Below, in pieces: positions 55,504 to 64,000 of a DNA stretch of 64,000 bases. This DNA comes from Spongiactinospora sp. TRM90649 (lineage in GTDB: Bacteria > Actinomycetota > Actinomycetes > Streptosporangiales > Streptosporangiaceae). Position 1 is the stretch's first letter. Each line of letters starts with the position of its first letter. The notes below the pieces were generated by a model. The model saw only the letters and a list, made by a program, of their open reading frames with translations, did no database searches and was not told where the DNA came from. Position numbers and translations under genes: made by a program. The DNA is taken from positions 496,001 to 560,000 of the forward strand of contig NZ_JARLTC010000002.1 of the NCBI RefSeq assembly GCF_029382225.1, given 5' to 3'.

Positions 55504-55986
55504 TCACACCTCGGTCGTCGAGCCTCCGGCGGCCGCGATCTTCTCCTTGGCGCTCGCGGAGAACGCGTGCGCCGAGACGTTGACCGTGACAGAGATCTCG
55601 CCAGTCCCCAGGACCTTCACGGGCTGGTTCTTGCGAACCGCGCCGCGGGCCACCAGGGTCTCGACCGTGACATCGCCGCCCTCGGGGAACAGCTCCCCGA
55701 GACGGTCCAGGTTGACGACCTGGTAGGTCGTCTTGAACAGGGCGTTCGAGAAGCCCTTCCGCTTCGGCAGCCGCCGCTGCAGCGGCACCTGGCCGCCCTC
55801 GAAGCCGAGGGGCATCGTCTTACGGGCCTTGCTGCCCTTGGTACCACGACCGGCGGTCTTGCCCTTGGAGCCCTCGCCCCGGCCCTTGCGGACCTTGGGA
55901 CGGTTGGCACCCTTGGCGGGCCGCAGGTCGTGGATGCGCAGCGGCGTCTTCTCCGACGTCTCGGACGTCTTCTCGGGCTCAGTCAT
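55504..55986 (-). CDS. rplO: 50S ribosomal protein L15
   Basis: The 160-residue protein has the L15 core ([56 protein letters not shown]). The first dozen residues ([14 protein letters not shown]) are an acidic extension. It lies two bases after rpmD. Confidence 0.97.
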   Translation of the reverse strand: MTEPEKTSETSEKTPLRIHDLRPAKGANRPKVRKGRGEGSKGKTAGRGTKGSKARKTMPLGFEGGQVPLQRRLPKRKGFSNALFKTTYQVVNLDRLGELFPEGGDVTVETLVARGAVRKNQPVKVLGTGEISVTVNVSAHAFSASAKEKIAAAGGSTTEV

Positions 55987-55988
55987 GA

Positions 55989-56171
55989 CTAGTCGACCTC
56001 TTCAACCTCGACGAGGTGCGTCACCACGGCGACCATCCCGCGAATCTCGGGACGGTCTTCCTTGACGACGACGTCGCCGATCCGCTTCAGGCCAAGAGAG
56101 CGCAGCGAATCCCGCTGGTTCTGCCTGCCACCGATCTTGGACTTGACCTGCTTGATCCTCAGGCGTGCCAT
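55989..56171 (-). CDS. rpmD: 50S ribosomal protein L30
   Basis: This is a 60-residue L30 ([20 protein letters not shown], then [19 protein letters not shown]). The longer open frame to 56393 is an antisense-like artefact within rpsE. It starts two bases after the rpsE stop. Confidence 0.96.
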   Translation of the reverse strand: MARLRIKQVKSKIGGRQNQRDSLRSLGLKRIGDVVVKEDRPEIRGMVAVVTHLVEVEEVD

Positions 56172-56173
56172 CG

Positions 56174-56806
56174 TCAGCCCCCCGCCTTCGCGGCGGCGGC
56201 CGCCTCCGCCATGCCCTCGGCGCGAGCCTTCAGCATGGCCTTCGGCACGACGTCCTCGATCGGCAGCCCGCGGCGGGCGGCGATCTCCTCGGGGCGGGAG
56301 AGCCCCTTGAGCGCCGTCACCGTGGCGTGCACGATGTTGATCGGATTGTCCGAGCCGAGCGACTTGGACAGCACGTCGTGGATGCCGGCGCACTCCAGGA
56401 CGGCGCGCACCGGGCCACCCGCGATGACGCCGGTACCGGCCGACGCCGGGCGCAGCAGGACGACGCCCGCGGCGTCCTCACCCTGCACCGTGTGCGGGAT
56501 GGTGCCCTGGATGCGCGGCACCTTGAAGAAGTGCTTCTTGGCCTCCTCGACGCCCTTGGCGATGGCCGCGGGCACCTCCTTGGCCTTGCCGTAGCCGACG
56601 CCGACCATGCCGTTGCCGTCGCCGACGACGACCAGGGCGGTGAAGCTGAAGCGACGACCACCCTTCACGACCTTGGCCACTCGGTTGATCTTCACGACGC
56701 GCTCGATGTACGAGACGCCCTTGTCGGCGGCGCCACCCCGGCGATCGTCACGACGGTCCCGCCGCTCGCCACCGGTGCCGCCACCGCGACGCGGAGCTGC
56801 AGCCAT
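56174..56806 (-). CDS. rpsE: 30S ribosomal protein S5
   Basis: The 210-residue S5 has a Gly/Arg/Asp-rich N-terminal extension (about 25 residues), the dsRNA-binding domain ([20 protein letters not shown]) and the C-terminal half ([20 protein letters not shown]). AGAGGA precedes the ATG at 56806; the frame to 57019 is rejected. Confidence 0.97.
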   Translation of the reverse strand: MAAAPRRGGGTGGERRDRRDDRRGGAADKGVSYIERVVKINRVAKVVKGGRRFSFTALVVVGDGNGMVGVGYGKAKEVPAAIAKGVEEAKKHFFKVPRIQGTIPHTVQGEDAAGVVLLRPASAGTGVIAGGPVRAVLECAGIHDVLSKSLGSDNPINIVHATVTALKGLSRPEEIAARRGLPIEDVVPKAMLKARAEGMAEAAAAAKAGG

Positions 56807-56846
56807 CAGTGGTTCCTCTTCTCGTTGCTCATGGGACGGGAGGCCA

Positions 56847-57230
56847 TCAGAAGTCCAACCCGCCTTCCCGGGCGCTGTCCGCGAGCGCCGCGATGCGGCC
56901 CGCGTAGCGGTTGCCACCCCGGTCCAGGACGACCGCGGTGATGCCCGCGGCCTTGGCCCGCTGAGCGAGAAGCTCGCCGACCTTCTTGGCCTTGGCGGTC
57001 TTGTCGCCCTCGGCGTCACGCAGCGAGACGTCCATGGTGGACGCGCTCACCAGCGTGTGACGCGCGACGTCGTCGATGATCTGCACGAACATGTGCCTCG
57101 TCGAACGGTTGACGACCATGCGCGGCCGTGCGGCGGAGCCGACGACCTTCTTGCGGACGCGGCGGTGACGGCGGGCCCGCGAGACGGCGCGGGCGGCCGT
57201 GTGCTTGCCGAACGCGGTCTTCGGAGCCAT
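56847..57230 (-). CDS. rplR: 50S ribosomal protein L18
   Basis: This is a 127-residue L18 with [20 protein letters not shown] and the 5S rRNA-contact region [20 protein letters not shown]. It starts two bases after the rplF stop. Confidence 0.97.
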   Translation of the reverse strand: MAPKTAFGKHTAARAVSRARRHRRVRKKVVGSAARPRMVVNRSTRHMFVQIIDDVARHTLVSASTMDVSLRDAEGDKTAKAKKVGELLAQRAKAAGITAVVLDRGGNRYAGRIAALADSAREGGLDF

Positions 57231-57232
57231 GC

Positions 57233-57775
57233 CTACTTACCAGCCTTTCCGACCTTGCGGCGGATCTGTTCGCCCTGGTAGCGCACGCCCTTGCCCTTGT
57301 ACGGGTCGGGCTTGCGCAGTTTGCGGATATTCGCGGCGACCTCGCCGACCTTCTGCTTGTCGATTCCATCGACGTGCAGCAGGGTCGGGCGCTCGACGCG
57401 GAACGTGATGCCGTCAGGGGCGTCCACGACCACCGGGTGGCTGTACCCGAGCGAGAACTCGAGCTGCGTCGGGCCCTTGGCCTGGACGCGGTAGCCGACG
57501 CCGACGATCTCCAGGGACTTCGAGTAGCCCTGGGTGACGCCCGCGACCATGTTCGCGATCAGCGTCCGCGAGAGGCCGTGCAGCGCACGGACCTTGTGCT
57601 CGTCGTTCGGACGCGTCACGTTGATGACGCCGTCGTCATCGCGACCCACCGTGATGGGGTCGACGACGGAGTGGGTAAGAGTGCCCTTGGGCCCCTTGAC
57701 GGTGACATCCTGGCCAGCGATGGTGACCTCGACGCCGCCCGGCACGGGGATGGGCAGCCGTCCGATTCGCGACAT
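57233..57775 (-). CDS. rplF: 50S ribosomal protein L6
   Basis: This 180-residue L6 starts [20 protein letters not shown]. The second domain includes [20 protein letters not shown] near the C-terminus. A longer frame to 57832 is not used. Confidence 0.97.
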   Translation of the reverse strand: MSRIGRLPIPVPGGVEVTIAGQDVTVKGPKGTLTHSVVDPITVGRDDDGVINVTRPNDEHKVRALHGLSRTLIANMVAGVTQGYSKSLEIVGVGYRVQAKGPTQLEFSLGYSHPVVVDAPDGITFRVERPTLLHVDGIDKQKVGEVAANIRKLRKPDPYKGKGVRYQGEQIRRKVGKAGK

Positions 57776-57794
57776 GCTGTATTTCCTCCCCTCG

Positions 57795-58193
57795 TTACCA
57801 GACGTAGGCGAGGACTTCCCCGCCCACACCACGCTTGCCGGCCTGCTTGTCGGTCATGAGACCGGCGGACGTCGAAATGATCGCGACGCCCAGCCCGCCC
57901 AGGACCCTCGGCAGGTTGCCCTTCTTCGCATAGACCCGCAGCCCGGGCTTGGAGACCCTGCGCAGTCCGGCGATGGACCGCTCTCGGGTCGGCCCGAACT
58001 TCAGCTCCACCACGAGGTTCTTTCCGACCTTGGCGTCTTCGACGTTCCAGGCCTGGATGTAACCCTCCTGCTGGAGGATCTCGGCGATGTGCGCCTTGAT
58101 CTTCGAATACGGCATCGCCACGGTGTCGTGGTAAGCCGAGTTCGCGTTACGCAGACGAGTCAACATGTCTGCGATCGGGTCGGTCATCGTCAT
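57795..58193 (-). CDS. rpsH: 30S ribosomal protein S8
   Basis: This 132-residue S8 has [20 protein letters not shown] and the C-terminal [27 protein letters not shown] lies 9 nt before the first ATG. In other bacteria S8 represses translation of the spc operon. Confidence 0.97.
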   Translation of the reverse strand: MTMTDPIADMLTRLRNANSAYHDTVAMPYSKIKAHIAEILQQEGYIQAWNVEDAKVGKNLVVELKFGPTRERSIAGLRRVSKPGLRVYAKKGNLPRVLGGLGVAIISTSAGLMTDKQAGKRGVGGEVLAYVW

Positions 58194-58305
58194 GGCCGGT
58201 GGCCCTCCCCGCCGCGGTTTCCCTCTGGGACCTACGGCGTGGTCGTGGGCGCCTCGGACGGCGCCCGGTGGTCATGAGTTTCTGAGTACGGCCGGAGCCC
58301 GGAGG

Positions 58306-58491
58306 CTACCAGCTCGACTTGGTGATGCCGGGCAGCTCGCCCCGGTGCGCCATCTCACGGAAGCACACGCGGCACAGCCCGAACTTGCGGTAGACGGCGC
58401 GCGGACGGCCGCACCGGGAGCACCGGGTGTAGGACCGGACCTTGAACTTGGGCTTGCGCTCAGCCTTGACGATCAACGCCTTCTTGGCCAT
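58306..58491 (-). CDS. rpsZ: 30S ribosomal protein S14, zinc-binding type Z
   Basis: The 61-residue S14 has two C-XX-C pairs ([20 protein letters not shown]), the short zinc form. A longer zinc-free S14 may exist elsewhere, as in other actinomycetes under zinc control. Confidence 0.97.
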   Translation of the reverse strand: MAKKALIVKAERKPKFKVRSYTRCSRCGRPRAVYRKFGLCRVCFREMAHRGELPGITKSSW

Positions 58492-58503
58492 GATCGACTC
58501 CTC

Positions 58504-59073
58504 CTATGCTTCCTTGAACGGGAATCCGAGGAGCTTCAGCAGCGCGCGCCCCTGGTCGTCGGTGGTCGCGGTGGTCACGACGGTGATGTCCATACCGCGC
58601 TGCCGGTCCACCTTGTCCTGGTCCACCTCGTGGAACATGACCTGCTCGGTGAGCCCGAACGTGTAGTTGCCGTTGCCGTCGAACTGCTTGGGCGACAGGC
58701 CGCGGAAGTCACGGATACGGGGCAGCGCCGTGGACAGCAGGCGGTCGAGGAACTCCCACATGCGGTCGCCGCGCAGCGTGACGTGCGCGCCGATCGGCAT
58801 GCCCTCGCGCAGCTTGAACTGCGCGATGGACTTGCGGGCGCGGGCCACGGCGGGCTTCTGACCGGTGATCGCGGCGAGGTCGCGGACCGCGCCCTCGATC
58901 AGCTTGGAGTCGCGAGCCGCCTCGCCGACGCCCATGTTGACCTTGATCTTGACCAGGCCGGGCGTCTGCATGACGTTCTTGATGTCGAACTGCTCACGCA
59001 GCTTGCCGGCGATCTCCTCGCGGTAGCGCTGCTTGAGGCGCGGCGCCACGCGCTCTTGCGTCTGGGCGGTCAT
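58504..59073 (-). CDS. rplE: 50S ribosomal protein L5
   Basis: This 189-residue L5 binds 5S rRNA; it contains [20 protein letters not shown] and [20 protein letters not shown]. Its ATG overlaps the rplX stop. Confidence 0.97.
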   Translation of the reverse strand: MTAQTQERVAPRLKQRYREEIAGKLREQFDIKNVMQTPGLVKIKVNMGVGEAARDSKLIEGAVRDLAAITGQKPAVARARKSIAQFKLREGMPIGAHVTLRGDRMWEFLDRLLSTALPRIRDFRGLSPKQFDGNGNYTFGLTEQVMFHEVDQDKVDRQRGMDITVVTTATTDDQGRALLKLLGFPFKEA

Positions 59074-59414
59074 CAGTCGTCCTCACCCGATTCGTCGGCC
59101 TTGTCAGCCTTCTTCGCGGGCTTCTTGTCCTCGTCGGCCGGCTTCTCATCCTTGAGCTTCTTCACGTTGCTCACGTGGATGGGAGCCTCCATGGTCTGCA
59201 CCCCGCCGGTCTTCGCACCGCGCGGACCCTGGTGGGTCTCCTTGGAGTGCTTCTTGACCATGTTCACGCCTTCGACCACCACGCGCTGCTCGCGCGGGTA
59301 GGCGGCGATCACACGGCCCTTGGCGCCCTTGTCGTCACCTGCGATGACCTGGACCAGGTCGCCCTTCTTCACGTGCAGCTTCGCCGGCTGCCGCTGCTGC
59401 TTCGTCTTCGGCAT
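59073..59414 (-). CDS. rplX: 50S ribosomal protein L24
   Basis: The 113-residue protein has the KOW motif region [20 protein letters not shown] and a Lys/Asp/Glu-rich tail. I use the ATG at 59414, 7 nt after GGAGG and overlapping the rplN stop by one base, rather than the GTG just before it. Confidence 0.95.
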   Translation of the reverse strand: MPKTKQQRQPAKLHVKKGDLVQVIAGDDKGAKGRVIAAYPREQRVVVEGVNMVKKHSKETHQGPRGAKTGGVQTMEAPIHVSNVKKLKDEKPADEDKKPAKKADKADESGEDD

Positions 59415-59782
59415 CACAGCACCTCCGGTGCCAGCGAGATGATGCGCATGAACTTCTTCTCACGCAGCTCACGGCCGACCGGGCCGAAGATGCGCGTGCC
59501 GCGAGGGTCGCCGCTGTCCTTGATCAGGACGGCCGCGTTCTCGTCGAAGCGGATGTAGGAGCCGTCCGGGCGGCGGCGCTCCTTACTGGTGCGCACCACG
59601 ACGGCCCTGACGACCTCGCCCTTCTTCACGCCACCACCGGGAAGGGCGTCCTTCACCGTGGCGACGATGACATCGCCTATGCCCGCGTAGCGCCGACCCG
59701 AGCCACCGAGCACACGGATGCAAAGGATCTCCTTGGCACCCGTGTTGTCGGCGACCTTGAGTCGCGACTCCTGCTGGATCAC
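59414..59782 (-). CDS. rplN: 50S ribosomal protein L14
   Basis: This 122-residue L14 ([20 protein letters not shown], then [20 protein letters not shown]) is full length. It is separated from rpsQ by 189 bp including a hairpin, so it may begin a sub-operon. Confidence 0.97.
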   Translation of the reverse strand: MIQQESRLKVADNTGAKEILCIRVLGGSGRRYAGIGDVIVATVKDALPGGGVKKGEVVRAVVVRTSKERRRPDGSYIRFDENAAVLIKDSGDPRGTRIFGPVGRELREKKFMRIISLAPEVL

Positions 59783-59931
59783 GTCTACTCCTGTGTGTCT
59801 CGCCGGTTCTCACCGCGGACGGTGAGCCTTGCGGAACCTGCTGTGGTCTTGTTCCCCCGGCACAGTGCGCTCGACTGGCGAGTCACCGCACCGCGGGCGG
59901 CGCGGGAGCCGTACGGCCCCGCGCCCTTGGA

Positions 59932-59959
59932 CGTCTCCGTGGGTCGCCCCACGGAGACG
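59932..59959 (-). promoter_or_regulatory. Hairpin between rpsQ and rplN
   Basis: Perfect 12-bp arms at 59932-59943 and 59948-59959 with a 4-nt loop lie 13 nt after the rpsQ stop. This may end or attenuate the S10 part of the cluster before the spc part. Confidence 0.65.
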
Positions 59960-59971
59960 CGTACTTCCTTG

Positions 59972-60268
59972 CTACTTGGCCTTCTCAAGCACCTCGACGA
60001 CACGCCAGCGCTTGGTGGCCGACAGCGGACGGGTCTCCATGAGCAGGACCCGGTCGCCGACGCCGCACTCGTTGCCCTCGTCGTGCGCCTTGTACTTGGT
60101 GGTCCGCCGGATGACCTTGCCGTAAAGGGCATGCTTGACGCGGTCCTCGACAGCGACGACGACGGTCTTCTCCATCTTGTCGCTGACGACCACGCCTTCG
60201 CGGGTCTTCCGGTAGTTCCTGGTGGGGGCGGCGTCCTCTGCGACGCCGCTGCCCGTGGTCTCAGCCAT
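59972..60268 (-). CDS. rpsQ: 30S ribosomal protein S17
   Basis: The 98-residue S17 has [20 protein letters not shown] and [20 protein letters not shown]. The ATG at 60268 overlaps the end of rpmC by 8 bp; a GTG one codon earlier is possible. The first 18 residues are an actinobacterial-type extension. Confidence 0.96.
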   Translation of the reverse strand: MAETTGSGVAEDAAPTRNYRKTREGVVVSDKMEKTVVVAVEDRVKHALYGKVIRRTTKYKAHDEGNECGVGDRVLLMETRPLSATKRWRVVEVLEKAK

Positions 60269-60509
60269 CACTCGGCTCCTTCACGTCCGTCGTCGCGTCC
60301 GCGATGATGCCAAGCTCCCGCTCCCGCATCACGGTGTAGATACGGGCGATCTCGCGGCGGACGGCACGCAGCCGCCCGTGGCTTTCGAGCTGACCAGTCG
60401 CCGCCTGGAAGCGGAGGTTGAACAGCTCCTCCTTCGCCTCCTTCAGCTTGGCGACCAGCTCGTCCTTGTTCTGGTCACGCAGCTCGGCGGCGGTCACACC
60501 CTGTGCCAT
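60261..60509 (-). CDS. rpmC: 50S ribosomal protein L29
   Basis: The 82-residue L29 has [20 protein letters not shown] and [18 protein letters not shown]. Its ATG overlaps the rplP stop (ATGA-like). The tail beyond the second helix is slightly longer than in E. coli. Confidence 0.96.
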   Translation of the reverse strand: MAQGVTAAELRDQNKDELVAKLKEAKEELFNLRFQAATGQLESHGRLRAVRREIARIYTVMRERELGIIADATTDVKEPSDG

Positions 60510-60928
60510 CACGCCTCACCCACTTCACGCTTCACGAACCGGCATTTCATCGGCAACTTGTGCATCGCGCGGCGCAGCGCCTCGCGAGCGACCGGCTCGG
60601 CGACGCCAGACAGCTCGAACATCACGCGTCCGGGCTTGACGTTGGCGATCCACCACTCCGGCGAACCCTTACCGGAACCCATGCGGGTCTCGGCGGGCTT
60701 CTTGGTCAGCGGGCGGTCGGGGAAGATGTTGATCCACACCTTGCCGCCACGGCGGATGTGCCGGGTCATGGCGATACGAGCGGCCTCGATCTGGCGGTTG
60801 GTCACGTAGCTGTGCTCCAGCGCCTGGATGCCGTACTCGCCGAAGGAGACCCTGGTGCCGCCCTTGGCCATGCCGTGCCGGTCCGGTCGGTGCTGCTTGC
60901 GGTGCTTGACCTTACGCGGAACAAGCAT
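60509..60928 (-). CDS. rplP: 50S ribosomal protein L16
   Basis: This is a 139-residue L16 ([20 protein letters not shown], then [20 protein letters not shown]). It contributes to the A-site and lies two bases after rpsC. Confidence 0.97.
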   Translation of the reverse strand: MLVPRKVKHRKQHRPDRHGMAKGGTRVSFGEYGIQALEHSYVTNRQIEAARIAMTRHIRRGGKVWINIFPDRPLTKKPAETRMGSGKGSPEWWIANVKPGRVMFELSGVAEPVAREALRRAMHKLPMKCRFVKREVGEA

Positions 60929-60930
60929 GG

Positions 60931-61796
<866 letters not shown>

Positions 61797-61797
<1 letters not shown>

Positions 61798-62165
61798 TAG
61801 CGGGTCCTTCCCTTCGGCTTGCCCTGGCCGTCGGGCCTAGGCTCGACGATCACGGTGATGTGGCTCGTCCGCTTGTTGATGCGGTAGGCACGACCCTGCG
61901 CGCGCGGACGGAACCGCTTGAGCGTCGGGCCCTCGTCCACATAGGCGCGGCTCACGTAGAGCGACTCACGGTCGAGCTTGTAGTTGTGCTCGGCGTTCGC
62001 CATGGCGCTGGTGAGCACCTTGTAGACGGGCTCGCTCGCCGCCTGGGGAGCGAACTGCAGCACGGCCTGCGCCTCCGAAGCGGGCAGCCCGCGAATGAGG
62101 TCCACCACACGGCGGGCCTTCTGGGGCGTGACACGGACGAACCGCGCCTGAGCCCTGGCTTCCAT
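61797..62165 (-). CDS. rplV: 50S ribosomal protein L22
   Basis: This 122-residue L22 has [20 protein letters not shown] and the exit-tunnel loop region [20 protein letters not shown]. It lies 25 bp after rpsS. Confidence 0.97.
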
Positions 62166-62190
62166 CGCTTACTCCTCGTTTCTGAAGGCG

Positions 62191-62469
62191 CTACCGCCGG
62201 CTACGCCGGTCTTCCTTGACGTGGCTGCGGAAGGTCCGCGTAGGAGCGAACTCGCCCAGCTTGTGGCCGATCATCGCCTCGGTGATGAACACCGGGACGT
62301 GCTTGCGACCGTCGTGGACGGCGATCGTGTGACCGAGCATGTCGGGCACGATCATGGAGCGCCGCGACCACGTCTTGATGACGTTCTTGGTCCCCTTTTC
62401 GTTCTGGACGTCCACCTTCTTCTGCAGGTGGTCGTCCACGAAGGGGCCCTTCTTAAGGCTACGTGGCAT
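62191..62469 (-). CDS. rpsS: 30S ribosomal protein S19
   Basis: This 92-residue S19 has [20 protein letters not shown] and [20 protein letters not shown]. It lies 11 bp after rplB. Confidence 0.97.
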   Translation of the reverse strand: MPRSLKKGPFVDDHLQKKVDVQNEKGTKNVIKTWSRRSMIVPDMLGHTIAVHDGRKHVPVFITEAMIGHKLGEFAPTRTFRSHVKEDRRSRR

Positions 62470-62480
62470 CTCGCTTGCTC

Positions 62481-63317
62481 CTACCGCTTCTTCCTCTTGC
62501 TCCGACGACGGATGATCAACCGGTCACTGGACTTGTTGGCCTGGCGGGTACGACCCTCCGGCTTGCCCTTGGGGTTGACCGGGTGGCGACCACCGGAGGT
62601 CTTGCCCTCACCACCGCCGTGCGGGTGGTCGACCGGGTTCATGGCCACACCTCGCACCGAAGGACGCTTGCCCTTCCAGCGCGCCCGGCCGGCCTTGCCG
62701 AGGTTGATGTTGCCCTGCTCGGCGTTGCCGACCTGGCCCACCGAGGCCCGGCACCGCACATCGACCATGCGCATTTCACCGGACGGCATACGCAGCGTGG
62801 CGTACTGCCCCTCCTTGGCCAGGAGCTGGATCTGCGCGCCCGCGGAACGGCCCAGCTTGGCGCCACCGCCCGGCTTCAGCTCCACCGCGTGGATGAAGGT
62901 ACCGGTCGGGATGTTGCGCAGCGGCAGGCAGTTGCCCGGCTTGATGTCGGCCCCGGGGCCGTTCTCGACCCGGTCGCCCTGCTTGAGGCCGGCCGGCGCG
63001 ATGATGTAGCGCTTCTCGCCATCGGCGTAGTGGAGCAGCGCGATGCGGGAGGTGCGGTTCGGGTCGTACTCGATGTGCGCGACCTTGGCCGGCACGCCGT
63101 CCTTGTCGTCCCGCCGGAAGTCGATGATCCGGTAGGCGCGCTTGTGGCCACCGCCCTGGTGGCGCGCGGTCACCTTGCCGTGTACGTTACGGCCGCCCTT
63201 GTTGTGAAGGGGAGCAAGCAGCGACTTCTCGGGTGTGCTGCGCGTGATCTCGGAGAAGTCCGAGACACTCGCGCCGCGACGACCCGGCGTCGTCGGCTTG
63301 TACTTACGGATGCCCAT
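62481..63317 (-). CDS. rplB: 50S ribosomal protein L2
   Basis: This 278-residue L2 has [20 protein letters not shown] at the N-terminus and the conserved [20 protein letters not shown] near the peptidyl transferase centre. Confidence 0.98.
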   Translation of the reverse strand: MGIRKYKPTTPGRRGASVSDFSEITRSTPEKSLLAPLHNKGGRNVHGKVTARHQGGGHKRAYRIIDFRRDDKDGVPAKVAHIEYDPNRTSRIALLHYADGEKRYIIAPAGLKQGDRVENGPGADIKPGNCLPLRNIPTGTFIHAVELKPGGGAKLGRSAGAQIQLLAKEGQYATLRMPSGEMRMVDVRCRASVGQVGNAEQGNINLGKAGRARWKGKRPSVRGVAMNPVDHPHGGGEGKTSGGRHPVNPKGKPEGRTRQANKSSDRLIIRRRSKRKKR

Positions 63318-63366
63318 CTCTTTCGTTCATCCTTCGTCGGTGCTGGCTACGGGTTCGGACGGCGGT

Positions 63367-63669
63367 TCAGCCGACCTGGCCGAAGATGTCGATCCGGTCG
63401 TCTCCCGCCAGGCTCACGATCGCCCGCTTGGTGTCGGGACGCTTGCCGAAGCCCGCGCGGGTCCGCTTGCGCTTGCCCTGCCGGTTGATGGTGTTGACGC
63501 TGCTGACCTTGACGCCGAAGATCTGCTCGACAGCGATCTTGATCTGCGTCTTGTTCGCCGTCTTCTTCACCAGAAACGTGTACTTGTTGAACTCATCGAT
63601 CAGGCCGTAGCTCTTCTCAGAGACGATCGGCTTGATGATGATGTCGCGCGGGTCGGCGACCTTCTCCAT
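63367..63669 (-). CDS. rplW: 50S ribosomal protein L23
   Basis: This 100-residue L23 has [20 protein letters not shown] and the tip [20 protein letters not shown]. It docks trigger factor and SRP at the tunnel exit. Its ATG overlaps the rplD stop. Confidence 0.97.
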   Translation of the reverse strand: MEKVADPRDIIIKPIVSEKSYGLIDEFNKYTFLVKKTANKTQIKIAVEQIFGVKVSSVNTINRQGKRKRTRAGFGKRPDTKRAIVSLAGDDRIDIFGQVG

Positions 63670-64000
63670 CAGGCGTCCTCCTGCCCGCTCTTGCCCAGCC
63701 GGGTGACGACCTGGTCGTACGCGGCCTGCGTGAAGACCACGTCGTCATTGACGAGCACGTCGTAGGTGTTGAGCTGCCCGGCGTCCAGCAGGTGGACCTC
63801 GGGAGCGTTACGCAGGCTCAGCCAGGTCAGCTCGTCGGCCTCGTCGAGGACGACCAGGACCGAACGGGCCTGCGTGATCTTGCGCAGCGCCTGCAGCGCC
63901 GCCTTGGTCTTGGGCGTCTCGCCGTCGACCAGGTCGCTCACTACGTGGACGCGGCCGAGCGAGGCGCGGTCGGACAGGGCGCCGCGCAGCGCGGCGGCCT
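63669..64000 (-). CDS. rplD: 50S ribosomal protein L4, C-terminal part (cut by window edge)
   Basis: The frame is open to the right edge, giving about the last 110 residues of L4 ([40 protein letters not shown]). The start lies beyond the window. A GTG-like start at 63941 is internal. Confidence 0.95.
   Translation of the reverse strand, partial: AAALRGALSDRASLGRVHVVSDLVDGETPKTKAALQALRKITQARSVLVVLDEADELTWLSLRNAPEVHLLDAGQLNTYDVLVNDDVVFTQAAYDQVVTRLGKSGQEDA

Overview
The window is about 64 kb of GC-rich (roughly 70 percent) chromosomal DNA from an actinomycete. The gene order sigD-rsdA, groES-groEL1, tsaD-rimI-tsaB, tsaE, alr, nnr, acpS, coaA, glmM, rpsI, rplM, truA and then the alpha, spc and S10 ribosomal clusters matches the conserved core of Actinobacteria (compare M. 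tuberculosis Rv3412 to Rv3443c). Small secreted surface-type proteins, a class F sortase, Tat-exported enzymes and long Pro/Gly-rich membrane proteins point to a filamentous, sporulating genus, probably of the Streptosporangiales. That placement is an inference from gene content, not a measured phylogeny.

Left part (1-8.8 kb): the end of a DUF5319 gene, the ECF sigma factor SigD with a very short RsdA-like partner, and groES-groEL1 under a sigma70-type promoter with a perfect CIRCE operator. Next comes an array of four monocistronic genes on the minus strand, spaced about 0.92-0.95 kb apart. They encode paralogous exported proteins of 79-82 residues with a C-X27-C core, and all four have the same promoter. 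A larger secreted repeat protein with the same kind of C-terminal tail follows.

Middle part (8.8-34 kb): a THUMP-like methyltransferase, a heptad-repeat coiled-coil protein, the t6A tRNA-modification genes (tsaD, tsaB, tsaE) with rimI, a sortase and its probable membrane-anchored partner, cell-wall and cofactor genes (alr, nnr, acpS, coaA), a Tat-exported PhoX-like protein, a DUF389 membrane protein, a four-gene ABC exporter set, an AraC regulator facing an SGNH esterase, and a pirin/flavin reductase/amidohydrolase operon facing its probable MarR regulator.

Right part (34-64 kb): glmM-rpsI-rplM, then an accessory insertion (CAP-domain protein, two tandem Pro/Gly-rich single-pass membrane proteins sharing an exported two-cysteine domain, and a prolyl iminopeptidase). 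After it come truA and an almost complete S10-spc-alpha ribosomal gene set read leftwards, with secY, adk, map, infA and rpoA. The usual map-infA junction is broken by about 2.8 kb carrying a DUF1707 membrane protein, a secreted aromatic protein, an NTF2/SnoaL-like gene and a decayed IS630-type transposase fragment.

Two regulatory themes recur. Many genes have a TANNNT -10 box placed 6-8 nt before the start codon, which implies leaderless mRNAs. Strong hairpins lie inside operons (groES/groEL1, rpsD/rpoA, rpoA/rplQ, rpsQ/rplN, adk/map). I found no tRNA, rRNA, CRISPR array, prophage or intact insertion sequence.
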